Under the pieces are notes generated by a model. It had not been told where the DNA came from. It did not search any database and worked only from the letters and a program-made list of their open reading frames with translations. 53,684 nt of DNA, from assembly GCA_021852275.1 (NCBI GenBank), contig JAJZNX010000202.1, positions 1 through 53,684 of the forward strand, written 5' to 3'. Every line of letters begins with the position of its first letter. The first letter of the stretch is position 1. This document shows positions 36,350 to 45,774 of this stretch, one piece after another. The translations under genes were made by a program, and so were the position numbers. This stretch comes from Planctomycetota bacterium. Lineage in GTDB: Bacteria > Planctomycetota > Phycisphaerae > WQYP01.

Positions 36350-38163
36350 CAAGCCACCTTCCGCTGTGATGAATCAATAAGATGAATAAAGGCGTCTTCC
36401 ATGGTTGGATTGGTATTGGCGAGTGTGGAGGCGCTGTGGCGTATTTGCGAGGGTGTTCCCATGGACAGAATCCGGCCCACGGCCATAATGGCCAGTTCAT
36501 CGCAGTATTCTGCTTCTTCCATAAAATGGGTGGTCACCATGATGGTAACGCCGACATCGACCAAGGCATTGATACGGTGCCAGAATTCGCGGCGGGCCAA
36601 CGGATCCACACCCGAGGTCGGCTCATCCAGAAATAAAATATCCGGCTTGTGCATCAGTGCCGCCGCCAATGCCAGCCGCTGTTTGAAGCCCAGCGGCAGT
36701 CCGCCGCTGTTCATATCCGCCACCGCGCTAAGCCCAAATTCCCCCAACACGTCATCAATGCGACGGCTGCGATTGCGGCCCATCAGCCCATACGCACTGG
36801 CAAAAAAACGCAGGTTTTCCATAACACTCAAATTGCCGTAAAGTGAAAACTTTTGCGACATATAACCAACGCGACTCCGGGCCACGGCCCGCGCCGTTCT
36901 TAAATCGTATCCAGCTACACGCAGCATACCTCCACTGATGGGCAGCAGCCCGCATAACATGCGAAACGTGGTGCTCTTCCCGGCTCCATTGGCCCCCAAC
37001 AATCCAAAGATTTTCCCTGGTGCTACGCTGAAGCTGATGTCGTGTACGGCATAAAATGCCCCAAATTGCTTGGTAAGGTTTTTAACTTCAATCACCGGTC
37101 CCGCGGCTTTGGCCGGAGGAACAATGGTTTTTACCATCGCCACCGGTGCTGCCGGCGGGACAGCCGCCGGCTTTGCGGATGGCGTTGGTGGCGGTTCGCC
37201 TTTCCCTACACGCAGCGTATCGACAAAACTGTCTTCAAACCTCGGCGGCACCGGCACCAGCACCGCCCCGGGAAATGCCGCCGTAACCTGTTTTTGCGCC
37301 TCCGCGGTGCGACTTAAGACCACCCGCACATCATCACCGATAATTATCGCATCCACTACCTCAGGCCGCTGAGCCAGTTCACGCATCAGTGTGCGTCTGG
37401 TGATTCCTGGTACGCGCATCTGAAAGGTCCGCCCGGTAAGCGGCTGGGTGAATTGGTCTGGCGGTCCTTGGTGCAGAATCCGCCCTTCGCTCATCAACAC
37501 CACATCGCGGCAGCGCTGGGCTTCATCCAGATATGCCGTGCTTAACAGCACGCTGACTCCTTCGTTTTCCACCAAGCGGTACACAATGGCCCACAGCTCC
37601 CGCCGCGATACCGGATCCACGCCCACGGTCGGTTCATCCAGCAGAATCAAACGGGGCGAGCGAACTAAGGCGCAAGCCAGCCCCAGCTTTTGCTTCATGC
37701 CGCCGGAAAGCCGTCCTGCCAGCCGCCCCCGAAACGTCTCCAGATTTGTCATACGCATCAGTTCGCCATAGCGTTTTGCCCGATCACGCGGAAGAACGCC
37801 CTGCAGATCCGTGTACAAATCCAGATTTTCCTGCACGGTTAAATCTTCATACAGGCCAAAACGCTGCGGCATATAACCGATGGAGCTTTGCACGGATTGT
37901 GGATCTTTACCCACATCAATACCCAATACACGTATTTCTCCGTCATCGGGCCGCAGTAACCCCGCAACCAGGCGCATCAGAGTGGTTTTGCCGGCCCCAT
38001 CAGGGCCGATCAAACCCATCACCGCTCCGGGCTGCATGGTAAAACTCACCGCCTGCAGCGCGCCGATCAATCGTTTGCCCGCATGAAAGCTCTTGCTGAC
38101 ATTTTTTAATACCAGAACATCGGGAACCGACGTCATGGGCGCGATGGCGGAGGTGGCGGACAT
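36349..38163 (-). CDS. Fused double ABC ATPase (YbhF-like)
   Basis: 604 residues with two nucleotide-binding domains. Domain 1 has Walker A GPDGAGKTT, signature LSGGMKQKLGLA and Walker B LILLDEPTVGVDP. Domain 2 has GANGAGKST, a degenerate signature LPLGFKQRLA and ILFLDEPTSGVDP. The domains are joined by a Pro/Ala/Lys-rich linker near 300-340. The same degenerate second signature is, from memory, seen in YbhF. GAGGTG precedes the ATG, and the gene begins 3 nt after the HlyD stop. It supplies ATP-driven power for the two permeases. Confidence 0.95.
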   Translation of the reverse strand: MSATSAIAPMTSVPDVLVLKNVSKSFHAGKRLIGALQAVSFTMQPGAVMGLIGPDGAGKTTLMRLVAGLLRPDDGEIRVLGIDVGKDPQSVQSSIGYMPQRFGLYEDLTVQENLDLYTDLQGVLPRDRAKRYGELMRMTNLETFRGRLAGRLSGGMKQKLGLACALVRSPRLILLDEPTVGVDPVSRRELWAIVYRLVENEGVSVLLSTAYLDEAQRCRDVVLMSEGRILHQGPPDQFTQPLTGRTFQMRVPGITRRTLMRELAQRPEVVDAIIIGDDVRVVLSRTAEAQKQVTAAFPGAVLVPVPPRFEDSFVDTLRVGKGEPPPTPSAKPAAVPPAAPVAMVKTIVPPAKAAGPVIEVKNLTKQFGAFYAVHDISFSVAPGKIFGLLGANGAGKSTTFRMLCGLLPISGGMLRVAGYDLRTARAVARSRVGYMSQKFSLYGNLSVMENLRFFASAYGLMGRNRSRRIDDVLGEFGLSAVADMNSGGLPLGFKQRLALAAALMHKPDILFLDEPTSGVDPLARREFWHRINALVDVGVTIMVTTHFMEEAEYCDELAIMAVGRILSMGTPSQIRHSASTLANTNPTMEDAFIHLIDSSQRKVA

Positions 38164-38166
38164 GAT

Positions 38167-39204
38167 TCACCTCTGCGTAGCCGGAGCCGTCGCGGATTGG
38201 CTCACGTGGGATGTCCCCAGTGGAATAATCACCGTGGCCGGCATACCCAGGCGCAGTTGATTATCCGGATTATTCACGTATACACGCACCTGATAAACCA
38301 AAGAGGTGCGTAGTTGCGGGGTTTCAATGGATTTGGGGGTAAATTCAGCAGCCGGAGAAATATATCCAATCCATCCCGCATAATTTTTGTGATAGCTGTC
38401 CGTGTGCACGGTGGCCTTCATCCCTTCGTGAATTTTTCCCAAGTCCGTTTCCGGCACATAAACGCGCACCCACACCGGATTTATTAAAGCCAGCGTGAAA
38501 ACGGGGGAACCGGGCGAGGCCATATCGCCTGCTTCCAGAATCCGATTTTCCACCACCGCGTTACACGGGGCGTAGAGCCTGCATTCGGCAAGATTCCTTT
38601 GTGCCAGCGACAGTTTCGCCTCATCCGCCTGCAATGTTGCCTGCGCCGCACGGATGTCTTCTTTGCGCGGCCCTAAAATACTCAACCGTAGCGTCTCTGC
38701 CGCAACATGCACTTTCGCGGAATCCTCCCGGGCAATGGCAATCGCGTCATCCAAAGCCTGCCTGGTAATATCCTGCTGCTTGATGAGTCGGCGCAGACGT
38801 GCCAGATGAATCTGGGCATTATGAGCCGTAGCTATTGCCGCGGCTAAATCAGCGCGATCACGGGCGATTTCCTCCGGGCGTGACCCCGCCACCAGCCGAT
38901 CCACCACCTGCTGCTGAGCCGCCACCAACGCCCGATCCTGCTGAACCAGCGGAAGCAGCAGGCTGGTATCCATAGTGGCTACAAGCTGACCTTTTTTGAC
39001 ATAATCCCCCTCCTTTACTGCCAGAAAATTTATCCGTTGACTGCCATCAAACGCCAGTTGCACCTGGCGGATGTCTACATTTCCGTAAAGCACTATGTTG
39101 TTGTCAGAGGTTTTCCGATGTGTGTTCTTCCAAGCGTATATGCCGGCGGCAACAGCCCCAACGAGCACAACCAGAATAAAAAGCCGCAACACCTTTTTCT
39201 TCAC
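38167..39204 (-). CDS. HlyD-family periplasmic adaptor (YbhG-like)
   Basis: 345 residues. One N-terminal membrane anchor (LRLFILVVLVGAVAAGIYAW) is followed by a biotinyl-lipoyl-like strand (GNVDIRQVQLAFDGSQR), a coiled-coil hairpin of about 100 residues and the second lipoyl half with AGDMASPGSPVF. The GTG at 39204 has GGAC seven nt upstream; a TTG at 39210 is the alternative. As membrane fusion protein it should join the ABC exporter to an outer-membrane channel. The FadL-type gene lies 138 nt upstream. Confidence 0.92.
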   Translation of the reverse strand: MKKKVLRLFILVVLVGAVAAGIYAWKNTHRKTSDNNIVLYGNVDIRQVQLAFDGSQRINFLAVKEGDYVKKGQLVATMDTSLLLPLVQQDRALVAAQQQVVDRLVAGSRPEEIARDRADLAAAIATAHNAQIHLARLRRLIKQQDITRQALDDAIAIAREDSAKVHVAAETLRLSILGPRKEDIRAAQATLQADEAKLSLAQRNLAECRLYAPCNAVVENRILEAGDMASPGSPVFTLALINPVWVRVYVPETDLGKIHEGMKATVHTDSYHKNYAGWIGYISPAAEFTPKSIETPQLRTSLVYQVRVYVNNPDNQLRLGMPATVIIPLGTSHVSQSATAPATQR

Positions 39205-39342
39205 GACCAAAGTCCAAAGACACGCAGGACCATCCGAAACACCGCAGAAAATCGAGTTCTCAGTTGCCAGACTGGCTTCGCCATCGCACTATGATTTTAG
39301 GCTACGCTGGACTTGGCGGCAAGCAAAACATGTCTTGCAAGC

Positions 39343-40626
39343 TCAGAATCTATATCCAATCTGAAAACCAAATGAATTCTCCGCCAATGTCGCACTGGTG
39401 GCGGCTAATCCGGGTGCGAGCGGCCCGCCGTTGATCGTATTACTGAATGCGTGCATGTAGGCCTCGGTCAAGCTCCAGCCCATACCCAAAGTCTGCGTCG
39501 CACCCACCGTAATGGTGTTTTGGACTACCGCAGGCAGCAGAAGGTTGGATGCGGTATCGGAGGAACCGATGGGATTGGTTCCGTAGCTGTACCCGCCGCG
39601 AATCGCCAGCCACTTCGTTAACTGGTATTGAGTGCCGATGTTGAAAACCCATTCGTCATGCCAATGTGTGCGCATCACCACTTGATTGGTGCCCACCCAT
39701 GGACCATGCAGCGTAAGGGTATTAAGGGTGCTACTCCAGTTAATCCACTGACCTTCCAGGCTGATCGTCCAACGCCCGGTCGGATGAAAGGCTGCACCGA
39801 GAGCGATTTGCTGTGGATAATTAAGTGTAGTGCTGTATTGGCCGGCGTTGCCCTGCACACCATTAAAATTTTCTGTGGTTTCCTGCCAGGTCAGGGGAGT
39901 GAAAAAAGTTGGCGTTCTATACATCAATCCCACAGTTACATATTTGTTGATTTTGTGCAGCACCCCCAGCGACACGCCAGCTCCAAAGGCCGTGGATGGG
40001 CTCGCCAAATTAATGCCCACACCATTAAAAGTCTGCTGCATGGACATCTGTTCCAGAGAGATATTCACACCCAGACCGACTGACCAGTTCGGTGTTGGCT
40101 TCCAAGCCAAGGCTGGTGTCATGGAAAAGTATTGAATGTCGCTGTAAACCTGCACCGTTCCCATGGGGGTGTTGGGTTGCAGATAATTGACGCCCATGCC
40201 GGAAGTGGCAAACATGCCGCCGCCGAAATATAAATTCGGACCGAACGCCGGAGCAGACCATCCCACCGACGGAATGCCATAAAGATTACTGTGACTGCCC
40301 ACCTGACCAAAGCCGAAGTTGCTGCTTCTGGTGGGGTTGAACCATTCCGCCGAAAAGGCGGCCTGCGGCGGAATAAACGCCAATCCCGCGGGATTGGTAA
40401 TTGCGGTCATCGGATCTCCGGGGTCCGCCACCACAGCGCCGGCCATCCCAATTTCATATTGTCCGATCCCGATGAGTTGATAGCCGTCCGTAGCCCGGGC
40501 CGCCGGTGCCAACGCCCAAAGCGACAGCGACGCCGCCAGCGCCAGTGGTATAAATGGGCCAGCCAATCGAACCACAGAATTGGATTCTGCTCGCACGTGA
40601 TTGCCAGGTAGTTGAACGCTTTTCAT
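39343..40626 (-). CDS. OmpP1/FadL/TodX-family outer membrane protein
   Basis: 427 residues from the ATG at 40626 (GGAG five nt upstream). A signal peptide ends near APAARA (residue 45). Mature features are ANAP-like motif AITNPAGLAFI and alternating beta-strands ending in Phe (GFQIGYRF), as in outer-membrane barrels. FadL proteins carry hydrophobic compounds such as fatty acids or aromatics across the outer membrane. It heads the exporter gene run with a 138-nt gap, so it may be co-expressed with it. Whether it works with the exporter or in uptake is open. Confidence 0.9.
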   Translation of the reverse strand: MKSVQLPGNHVRAESNSVVRLAGPFIPLALAASLSLWALAPAARATDGYQLIGIGQYEIGMAGAVVADPGDPMTAITNPAGLAFIPPQAAFSAEWFNPTRSSNFGFGQVGSHSNLYGIPSVGWSAPAFGPNLYFGGGMFATSGMGVNYLQPNTPMGTVQVYSDIQYFSMTPALAWKPTPNWSVGLGVNISLEQMSMQQTFNGVGINLASPSTAFGAGVSLGVLHKINKYVTVGLMYRTPTFFTPLTWQETTENFNGVQGNAGQYSTTLNYPQQIALGAAFHPTGRWTISLEGQWINWSSTLNTLTLHGPWVGTNQVVMRTHWHDEWVFNIGTQYQLTKWLAIRGGYSYGTNPIGSSDTASNLLLPAVVQNTITVGATQTLGMGWSLTEAYMHAFSNTINGGPLAPGLAATSATLAENSFGFQIGYRF

Positions 40627-41057
40627 GGTAACTCCATTACCTAAAAAAAACACCAACACACCGGCAATCATTTTCCCCGGGTTGAAATTCCCAGGTATCA
40701 GGAAAAGCTATTGACTGTTCATAGGTTAATCACCGCAAACACACGTAAGAGTTTACCCTACACCTGGCACCCATTAGTGCGAACGCGATAATTGCACATC
40801 TACTTTTGATCGGTGAAGGGGCTATCAGTAAAAAACTCTGTACCATACGGATGATCCTTTTGGCAGCGGGTGCCGCTTGCTCCTCGCCGGCTGCCAAAAT
40901 GCCTGCCAAGTCTGGGCAACGCTGAAACGCTCAACAACCAGCCCGCTTCTTCCAACCGTCCAGCAGACAGACAAGTTTGGATGATGTTTACGGCATAAAC
41001 AGAATCCGACCACAGATGCTCATCGCCGCGAAACGAAACGGAGCACTATTTAGGATG
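40627..41057. other. Intergenic region between FadL and histidine kinase genes
   Basis: About 430 nt, same-strand genes on both sides. It holds the FadL promoter region (not resolved) and a 10-bp perfect inverted repeat at 40858-40899. A 62-codon minus-strand frame at 40825-41013 overlaps this repeat and has no recognisable product. Nothing else was seen. Confidence 0.5.
40858..40899. repeat. Inverted repeat TTTTGGCAGC / GCTGCCAAAA
   Basis: TTTTGGCAGC (40858-40867) and GCTGCCAAAA (40890-40899) are perfect complements around a 22-nt GC-rich loop. It lies about 160 nt after the histidine kinase stop on the minus strand. The A/T runs are part of the stem, so a bidirectional terminator is possible but not standard. 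A stable RNA structure or a protein site are alternatives. Confidence 0.45.
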
Positions 41058-42485
41058 TTATCGCGGCGATACCGGCCATTGACAACGAACGGTGGTGCCC
41101 TGGCCAGGCTGGCTTTCCAGAGAAACGGTTCCCCCCATAGCAGCGACCGCGTGTTTCACAATAGCCAAGCCAAGGCCGGTACCACGGTCTGCACCGCCCC
41201 GGCTGCGATTAACGGTGTAAAACCGCTCGAAGACTCGATCGCGATCCTCCGGGGCGATGCCGCAGCCGGTGTCCTGCACTTCCAGGATAATCGAGGTGCC
41301 AGTGGCGACATCCGGCGCGGATTTAGGCAAGGTGGCGGCCGCACCCGTCACAACCGTGCGCCAGCGCACCGCTACAAATCCGCTGGTGGTGAACTTAAGG
41401 CTGTTATCCACGAGGTTTTTGAGAATAAGCATGATCAGTCGCTCGTCGCCGCGAATGGACACTTCCGGTTCGACTGGACCCAACCGGAGTTCGATATGTT
41501 TTTGCTGGGCAAGGTGGCTGAACATCTCGACAATCATGTCATGAAGCCCTGCAGTATCAATAGGCTCCATCCGTACGACCGAACGGGGATCTTCCGCCCG
41601 GGATAAATCCAGTAAATCACGGACCAGCAACTGCAGGCGCAGAACATGTCCATCGATGATGGCCATGCAGCGGCGCAGAGTTGGTTCGTCGTCCATGCTG
41701 GTATCGGCAATGGTATCTACGGCGGCTTTGATGCTCGCCAGCGGGGTGCGGAGTTCGTGGCTGGCGTTGGCGACGAAATCGGTTTTCATCTGGACATTCT
41801 GAATGATTTCCGTCTGATCCTGAATAACCAGCAACATGCCCTGGCGTTTGCGATCGAGCATGACCGGAGCCACACCCAAATCTACGGTGCGAACCCGCCC
41901 GGAAATCATAAGCTTGATCCGATCACGAATGGGGTGATTTTCACGGCGAGCTGCGGAAATTAATTCCAGCACCGGAACTTGGGCCAGAAAATCGGTGTAG
42001 GGATCGCCGGTGCGGGTTTTACCGCCGCCGGGAAAGACCTCCTGGGCTTTTTCGTTGCAGACGGTGACGTGCATTTTTTCATCGGTGATGATCACGGGAT
42101 CACGAACCTGGCCCAGCAATGTCTGCAAATGGGCGAAAACCAAGCCAAGCTCTTCCTGGCCGCGACCGACTTGATCGACCAGTGCACCCATGCCGGCGGA
42201 AAGTTTTTTTTCCAGGTCCCCGGTGTTGGCACTGGAGACGGCTTTGCCGGCGGCAGGCTGTAGGGCATCGATCTTACTTAGAACAGATGTGAGGAATCGA
42301 CGGTGATTCCACCATAATATGGTCAAGCCGACCAAACTTAAGACCAGCAAAGCCAGCAATATGACGACCACGGATGGAAAAGCGGTGGCTACCGTGCTTA
42401 AATTTAATCCGTCATGCAGCAAAGCGAGTCCCAACCATCCGCGTGAGTCAACCAGGCCGCCAGATATCTTTTTCCAGCATGGCAC
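41058..42485 (-). CDS. PhoR-like sensor histidine kinase
   Basis: 475 residues. A transmembrane helix at about 37-58, a linker, a PAS-like domain at about 115-225, the phosphoacceptor motif NASHELRTPLAS with H243, and an HATPase with NLVDNSLKF, DTGCGIAPEDRDRVFERF and GTGLGLAIVKH. The layout and the PhoB-like neighbour match PhoR-type phosphate sensing. The start used is a GTG at 42485 without a clear ribosome-binding site, so the N-terminus is uncertain. It follows the response regulator by 52 nt and is probably co-transcribed. No pst or phoU gene is in the window. Confidence 0.9.
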   Translation of the reverse strand: MPCWKKISGGLVDSRGWLGLALLHDGLNLSTVATAFPSVVVILLALLVLSLVGLTILWWNHRRFLTSVLSKIDALQPAAGKAVSSANTGDLEKKLSAGMGALVDQVGRGQEELGLVFAHLQTLLGQVRDPVIITDEKMHVTVCNEKAQEVFPGGGKTRTGDPYTDFLAQVPVLELISAARRENHPIRDRIKLMISGRVRTVDLGVAPVMLDRKRQGMLLVIQDQTEIIQNVQMKTDFVANASHELRTPLASIKAAVDTIADTSMDDEPTLRRCMAIIDGHVLRLQLLVRDLLDLSRAEDPRSVVRMEPIDTAGLHDMIVEMFSHLAQQKHIELRLGPVEPEVSIRGDERLIMLILKNLVDNSLKFTTSGFVAVRWRTVVTGAAATLPKSAPDVATGTSIILEVQDTGCGIAPEDRDRVFERFYTVNRSRGGADRGTGLGLAIVKHAVAAMGGTVSLESQPGQGTTVRCQWPVSPR

Positions 42486-42537
42486 GAGGCAGCCATGATA
42501 GCGGATAAAGTCTATTATTGGGGCATACGCCGCAGTT

Positions 42538-43242
42538 TCAAGCCACCTGGTCTTTGGCTTCTAACAGACGGTAACCGACTCCGCGTACCGTATGGACCAT
42601 CCATTGAAATTCGCCGAGCTTACGCCGCACCGCCGTAACATGCACATCAATAGCGCGATCGGTAACAAAGACTCCGTTACCCATGACCCGGTCGGTCAGT
42701 TGATCGCGGGAAAGTACGCGTCCCCTGGCATTGGCCAGAGCCGTGAGCAGCTTAAATTCCGTGGGGGTGAGATTGATGGGTTTTCCTTTGAGGGTAATTT
42801 CATGGCGGGCCTGATCAATGACCATGGGACCGCTGTTTAAGATGGGTTGGGTCTGCTCGACAGAAGATTTGCGTCGGAGTACCGCAGCCACTCGGGCCAG
42901 CAGCACTTTCATGGAAAAAGGTTTGCTCACGTAGTCATCAGCACCAAGAGACAGGCCGACAATAATGTCCGTCTCTTCACTGCGGGCGGTGAGCATGAGC
43001 AATGGAATCGCGGTGGTTTGAGAATCACCCTTGAGTCGCGTGGCCACTTCCTGGCCGGTTAATCCCGGCATCATCAGATCAAGAATAATTAAATCCGGCA
43101 GGTGCTTACGCGCAATTTCCAGGCCGACCTTGCCGTCGTGGGCATAAAGCACCTCGTAACCGTTGCGCTGCAGGTTGAGACGAATCAGCTCCACCAGGTC
43201 CCGTTCATCATCGATTACCAGAATTCGCTGCTTACGTGTCAT
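42538..43242 (-). CDS. PhoB-like OmpR-family response regulator
   Basis: 234 residues from the ATG at 43242 (GAGGA six nt upstream); a much longer in-frame extension upstream looks non-coding. The receiver has D11/D12 (VIDDERD), phosphoacceptor D55 (LIILDLMMPG), T85 and K107 (YVSKPF). The C-terminal winged helix has LTPTEFKLLTALANARGRVLS, shown here in part as LTPTEFKLLTAL. It probably controls phosphate-starvation genes with the kinase downstream. It diverges from the HIT gene, sharing a 270-nt upstream region. Confidence 0.93.
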   Translation of the reverse strand: MTRKQRILVIDDERDLVELIRLNLQRNGYEVLYAHDGKVGLEIARKHLPDLIILDLMMPGLTGQEVATRLKGDSQTTAIPLLMLTARSEETDIIVGLSLGADDYVSKPFSMKVLLARVAAVLRRKSSVEQTQPILNSGPMVIDQARHEITLKGKPINLTPTEFKLLTALANARGRVLSRDQLTDRVMGNGVFVTDRAIDVHVTAVRRKLGEFQWMVHTVRGVGYRLLEAKDQVA

Positions 43243-43511
43243 GGGAAATCCTCGTTTACAACTGTTCACCTGTATAACATTGGCCGCAATGAGTAAAGGT
43301 GTCAAGATGCGGAAAAAATGTTTAACATTTTCTAAGCGCAAAGCTAACCAATTGCCTGTGATAAAAATCGTAGCTGGGTGGATGACCTTGTTGTGACCTT
43401 GCGATTGACGTAAAGTGGTGTTGGAAGGCCAGATGTATAATCGGGCAGCAACCATCAGAAGTGGAGTTAAACGCCAGGCTTGAATCCAGACCCAAATTTG
43501 AAGGAGAATTG

Positions 43512-43937
43512 ATGGAAGAAGGCTGTATTTTCTGCAAGATTGCTGTGGGAACAATTCCGTGTTTCAAAATTTACGAAGATGAGCTGGTGATAAGCTTTCT
43601 GGATATTGGACCGGTGGTCCTGGGCCATACCCTTGTCATTCCCAAAAAGCACTACAGGAACGTGCTGGATGTGCCTGCGGAAGTGATTTCCAGCATCAGC
43701 AGCCGTCTGCCGATGTTGGCCAGAGCGGTGATTTTCGTGGTGCAGGCACCGGCCTGCCATGTGTTGCTCAACAGTGGAGTCGAGGCGATGCAATCTGTCC
43801 ACCATCTGCACTACCATATTATTCCGCGAAAGCATGGGGACGGATTTGGCGTTCCTTGGCCGGCAGGACGACTGGACGCAGGGATAGGAAGGCAAATGGC
43901 ATTAGAAATCGCTGCAACGATACATCAATCGCGCTAA
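43512..43937 (+). CDS. HIT-family hydrolase
   Basis: 141 residues from the ATG at 43512, with AAGGAG five nt upstream. CIFCKI at the start gives the zinc-type Cys pair. The HIT motif HHLHYHIIP near 97-105 holds the catalytic histidine triad. Family members hydrolyse nucleotide phosphoramidates or dinucleoside polyphosphates. It is slightly longer than the ~110-residue core because of a short C-terminal helix. It is followed by the glycosyltransferase after a 166-nt gap, so it is probably a single-gene unit. Confidence 0.92.
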   Translation: MEEGCIFCKIAVGTIPCFKIYEDELVISFLDIGPVVLGHTLVIPKKHYRNVLDVPAEVISSISSRLPMLARAVIFVVQAPACHVLLNSGVEAMQSVHHLHYHIIPRKHGDGFGVPWPAGRLDAGIGRQMALEIAATIHQSR

Positions 43938-44020
43938 GTCCGAGCGGATAAGGCCGGTTAAGTGTTTTTTTGAACTACGTTTACAAGCCAGTTTGCAAAG
44001 CTATGTCCTCGGCAATAGAC

Positions 44021-44026
44021 TATAAT
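44021..44026 (+). promoter_or_regulatory. Candidate -10 box before glycosyltransferase
   Basis: A perfect TATAAT lies about 80 nt upstream of the start. The nearest TTGCAA (43993-43998) is 22 nt away, too far for a standard -35, so this is a weak call. Confidence 0.3.
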
Positions 44027-44103
44027 ACCTGGTTTATCGGATGACGTACCATGGATGGTTTTCACCGTGGTGAACCTCTTGGAGTTAAGGATTGTTTGCC
44101 GGC

Positions 44104-45669
44104 ATGACCGCTAACATGCACGATATTATGGTAGTTGCCTACTTAACGGCGCTGCTGATTTTGACCATTTATGGTATACACCGTTATTGGATGGTGATGC
44201 TATATTATCGCCATGGGCGTAAACGTCTGACAACGCCCGAAAAATTCACCCAGTTGCCCACCATTACGGTGCAACTTCCACTGTTCAACGAAAGATACGT
44301 TTCCCAGCGAGTGATTGAAGCGGCGTGTCAACTGGATTACCCGGCCGATAAACTCCAGATTCAGGTACTCGACGATTCGACGGACAATTCTGCGGCAATT
44401 GCGGAAGCAGTGTGTTGGAAGATGCGATCTGCGGGACACGACGTAGAATATATACATCGAACTAATCGCCAAGGATATAAGGCAGGGGCCTTGGAAAACG
44501 GGCTCAAAACGTGCAAAGGCGAATTTATAGCGATTTTCGATGCCGATTTTGTGCCCGAGCGCGATATGCTGATGCAGGCCATTCATCACTTTACGGCCCC
44601 TGAAGTTGGCTGCGTGCAGACCCGGTGGGAACACGTTAACCGGCGGCAATCCTTACTAACGCTGTGCCAGGCGATCTTCCTGGATGGCCATTTTATGATT
44701 GAGCACACCGCCCGTAACCGCGGGGGCCGCTTCATTAACTTTAATGGCACAGGCGGAATATGGAGGAAAACGGCAATTACGGATGCCGGCGGCTGGCAGC
44801 ACGATACGCTGACCGAAGATATGGACCTTTCCTATCGTGCACAGTTGCGACAATGGAAAATCGTATTTCTGCGGGATGTGGTTTCGCCGGCGGAGTTGCC
44901 GCCGGAAATTACTTCTTTTAAACAGCAGCAGCACCGCTGGACCAAGGGGAGCGCCCAGACGGCTATCAAAATTTTGCCGGGATTGATGTGGTCGCGTTTG
45001 TCGTGGCGCGTGAAAATTGAGGCGTTTTTTCATTTAACCTCGGGTGTGGTGTATCCGTCAGCGGTGATATTGGCGCTGCTGGTATTTCCAACTTTTTGTT
45101 TTGGCGGGCCAAGTCTTCTGTCGCCCAGTTCACCGCTGCTGTGGACGCTGATGATGAGCTTGTTTACGGTCATGACCTTTTCGGCGGCGACGTTTTATAT
45201 TGTAGCCCAGAAGGAACTGGGGGAAAATTGGGTGCGACTGCTACCGCTGGTACCGCTGTTAATGGCGATCGGTATGGGTATTTCTCTGGCTAACGCCCTT
45301 GCCGTCATCGGAGGCCTTTTCAGTCGAACAAGCGGCGAATTTTTGAGAACGCCGAAATATGGCATTTCCGCCGGGGATCACAAAAACCATTGGAAGGGAC
45401 GGGCCACGAGTTTCAGGCACCGTGGATCCCTGGTGGCATATCTGGAGGTTATCTTTGGGTTGTATCTGGTAGCGTGCATGGTGCTGGCGGTGGTACTGGA
45501 CCGGGCGATTCTTTGCCTGCCGTTTCTTTTTATTTTCGCATCCGGTTATTTTTACGTAGGCTTTTTGTCCCTGTACAGCCAATGGCTTTCTAAGCGCGGA
45601 GGTTCGCCGCCGACGGATTCGGACACGAGACTGCCGTTGGCGACGGATGTTATTCCGGCGATCCAATAA
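44104..45669 (+). CDS. Cellulose-synthase-like family 2 glycosyltransferase
   Basis: 521 residues. An N-terminal membrane helix (about 8-24), then a GT2 domain with D90/D91 (LDDSTDNS), DADF at 146, TED at 237-239 and the QxxRW motif (QQHRW, 275-279), all needed for processive beta-glycan synthesis. Four or five membrane helices follow. The layout resembles CESA-like or beta-mannan/glucomannan synthases (CslA type). The ATG at 44104 is used; a TTG at 44092 has better spacing to GGAG and is a real alternative. No cellulose operon partner (BcsB, BcsZ) is visible, so the polymer is unknown. Confidence 0.9.
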   Translation: MTANMHDIMVVAYLTALLILTIYGIHRYWMVMLYYRHGRKRLTTPEKFTQLPTITVQLPLFNERYVSQRVIEAACQLDYPADKLQIQVLDDSTDNSAAIAEAVCWKMRSAGHDVEYIHRTNRQGYKAGALENGLKTCKGEFIAIFDADFVPERDMLMQAIHHFTAPEVGCVQTRWEHVNRRQSLLTLCQAIFLDGHFMIEHTARNRGGRFINFNGTGGIWRKTAITDAGGWQHDTLTEDMDLSYRAQLRQWKIVFLRDVVSPAELPPEITSFKQQQHRWTKGSAQTAIKILPGLMWSRLSWRVKIEAFFHLTSGVVYPSAVILALLVFPTFCFGGPSLLSPSSPLLWTLMMSLFTVMTFSAATFYIVAQKELGENWVRLLPLVPLLMAIGMGISLANALAVIGGLFSRTSGEFLRTPKYGISAGDHKNHWKGRATSFRHRGSLVAYLEVIFGLYLVACMVLAVVLDRAILCLPFLFIFASGYFYVGFLSLYSQWLSKRGGSPPTDSDTRLPLATDVIPAIQ

Positions 45670-45774
45670 GCAGTCAGCACCGTATATAGGAGTGTGGAGC
45701 GTGGGTGGCGCAAATTGTGCAGGCATTGAATGAGTCTATCTGTAAAAGAGTTGATCTGCTTAAGGAGCTTATAA

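Noticed and set aside
40825-41013. 62-codon minus-strand frame
   Set aside because: No recognisable product, and it overlaps the inverted repeat.
43243-43511. Pho box between phoB-like and HIT genes
   Set aside because: CTGT repeats are present but their spacing does not match a standard Pho box.
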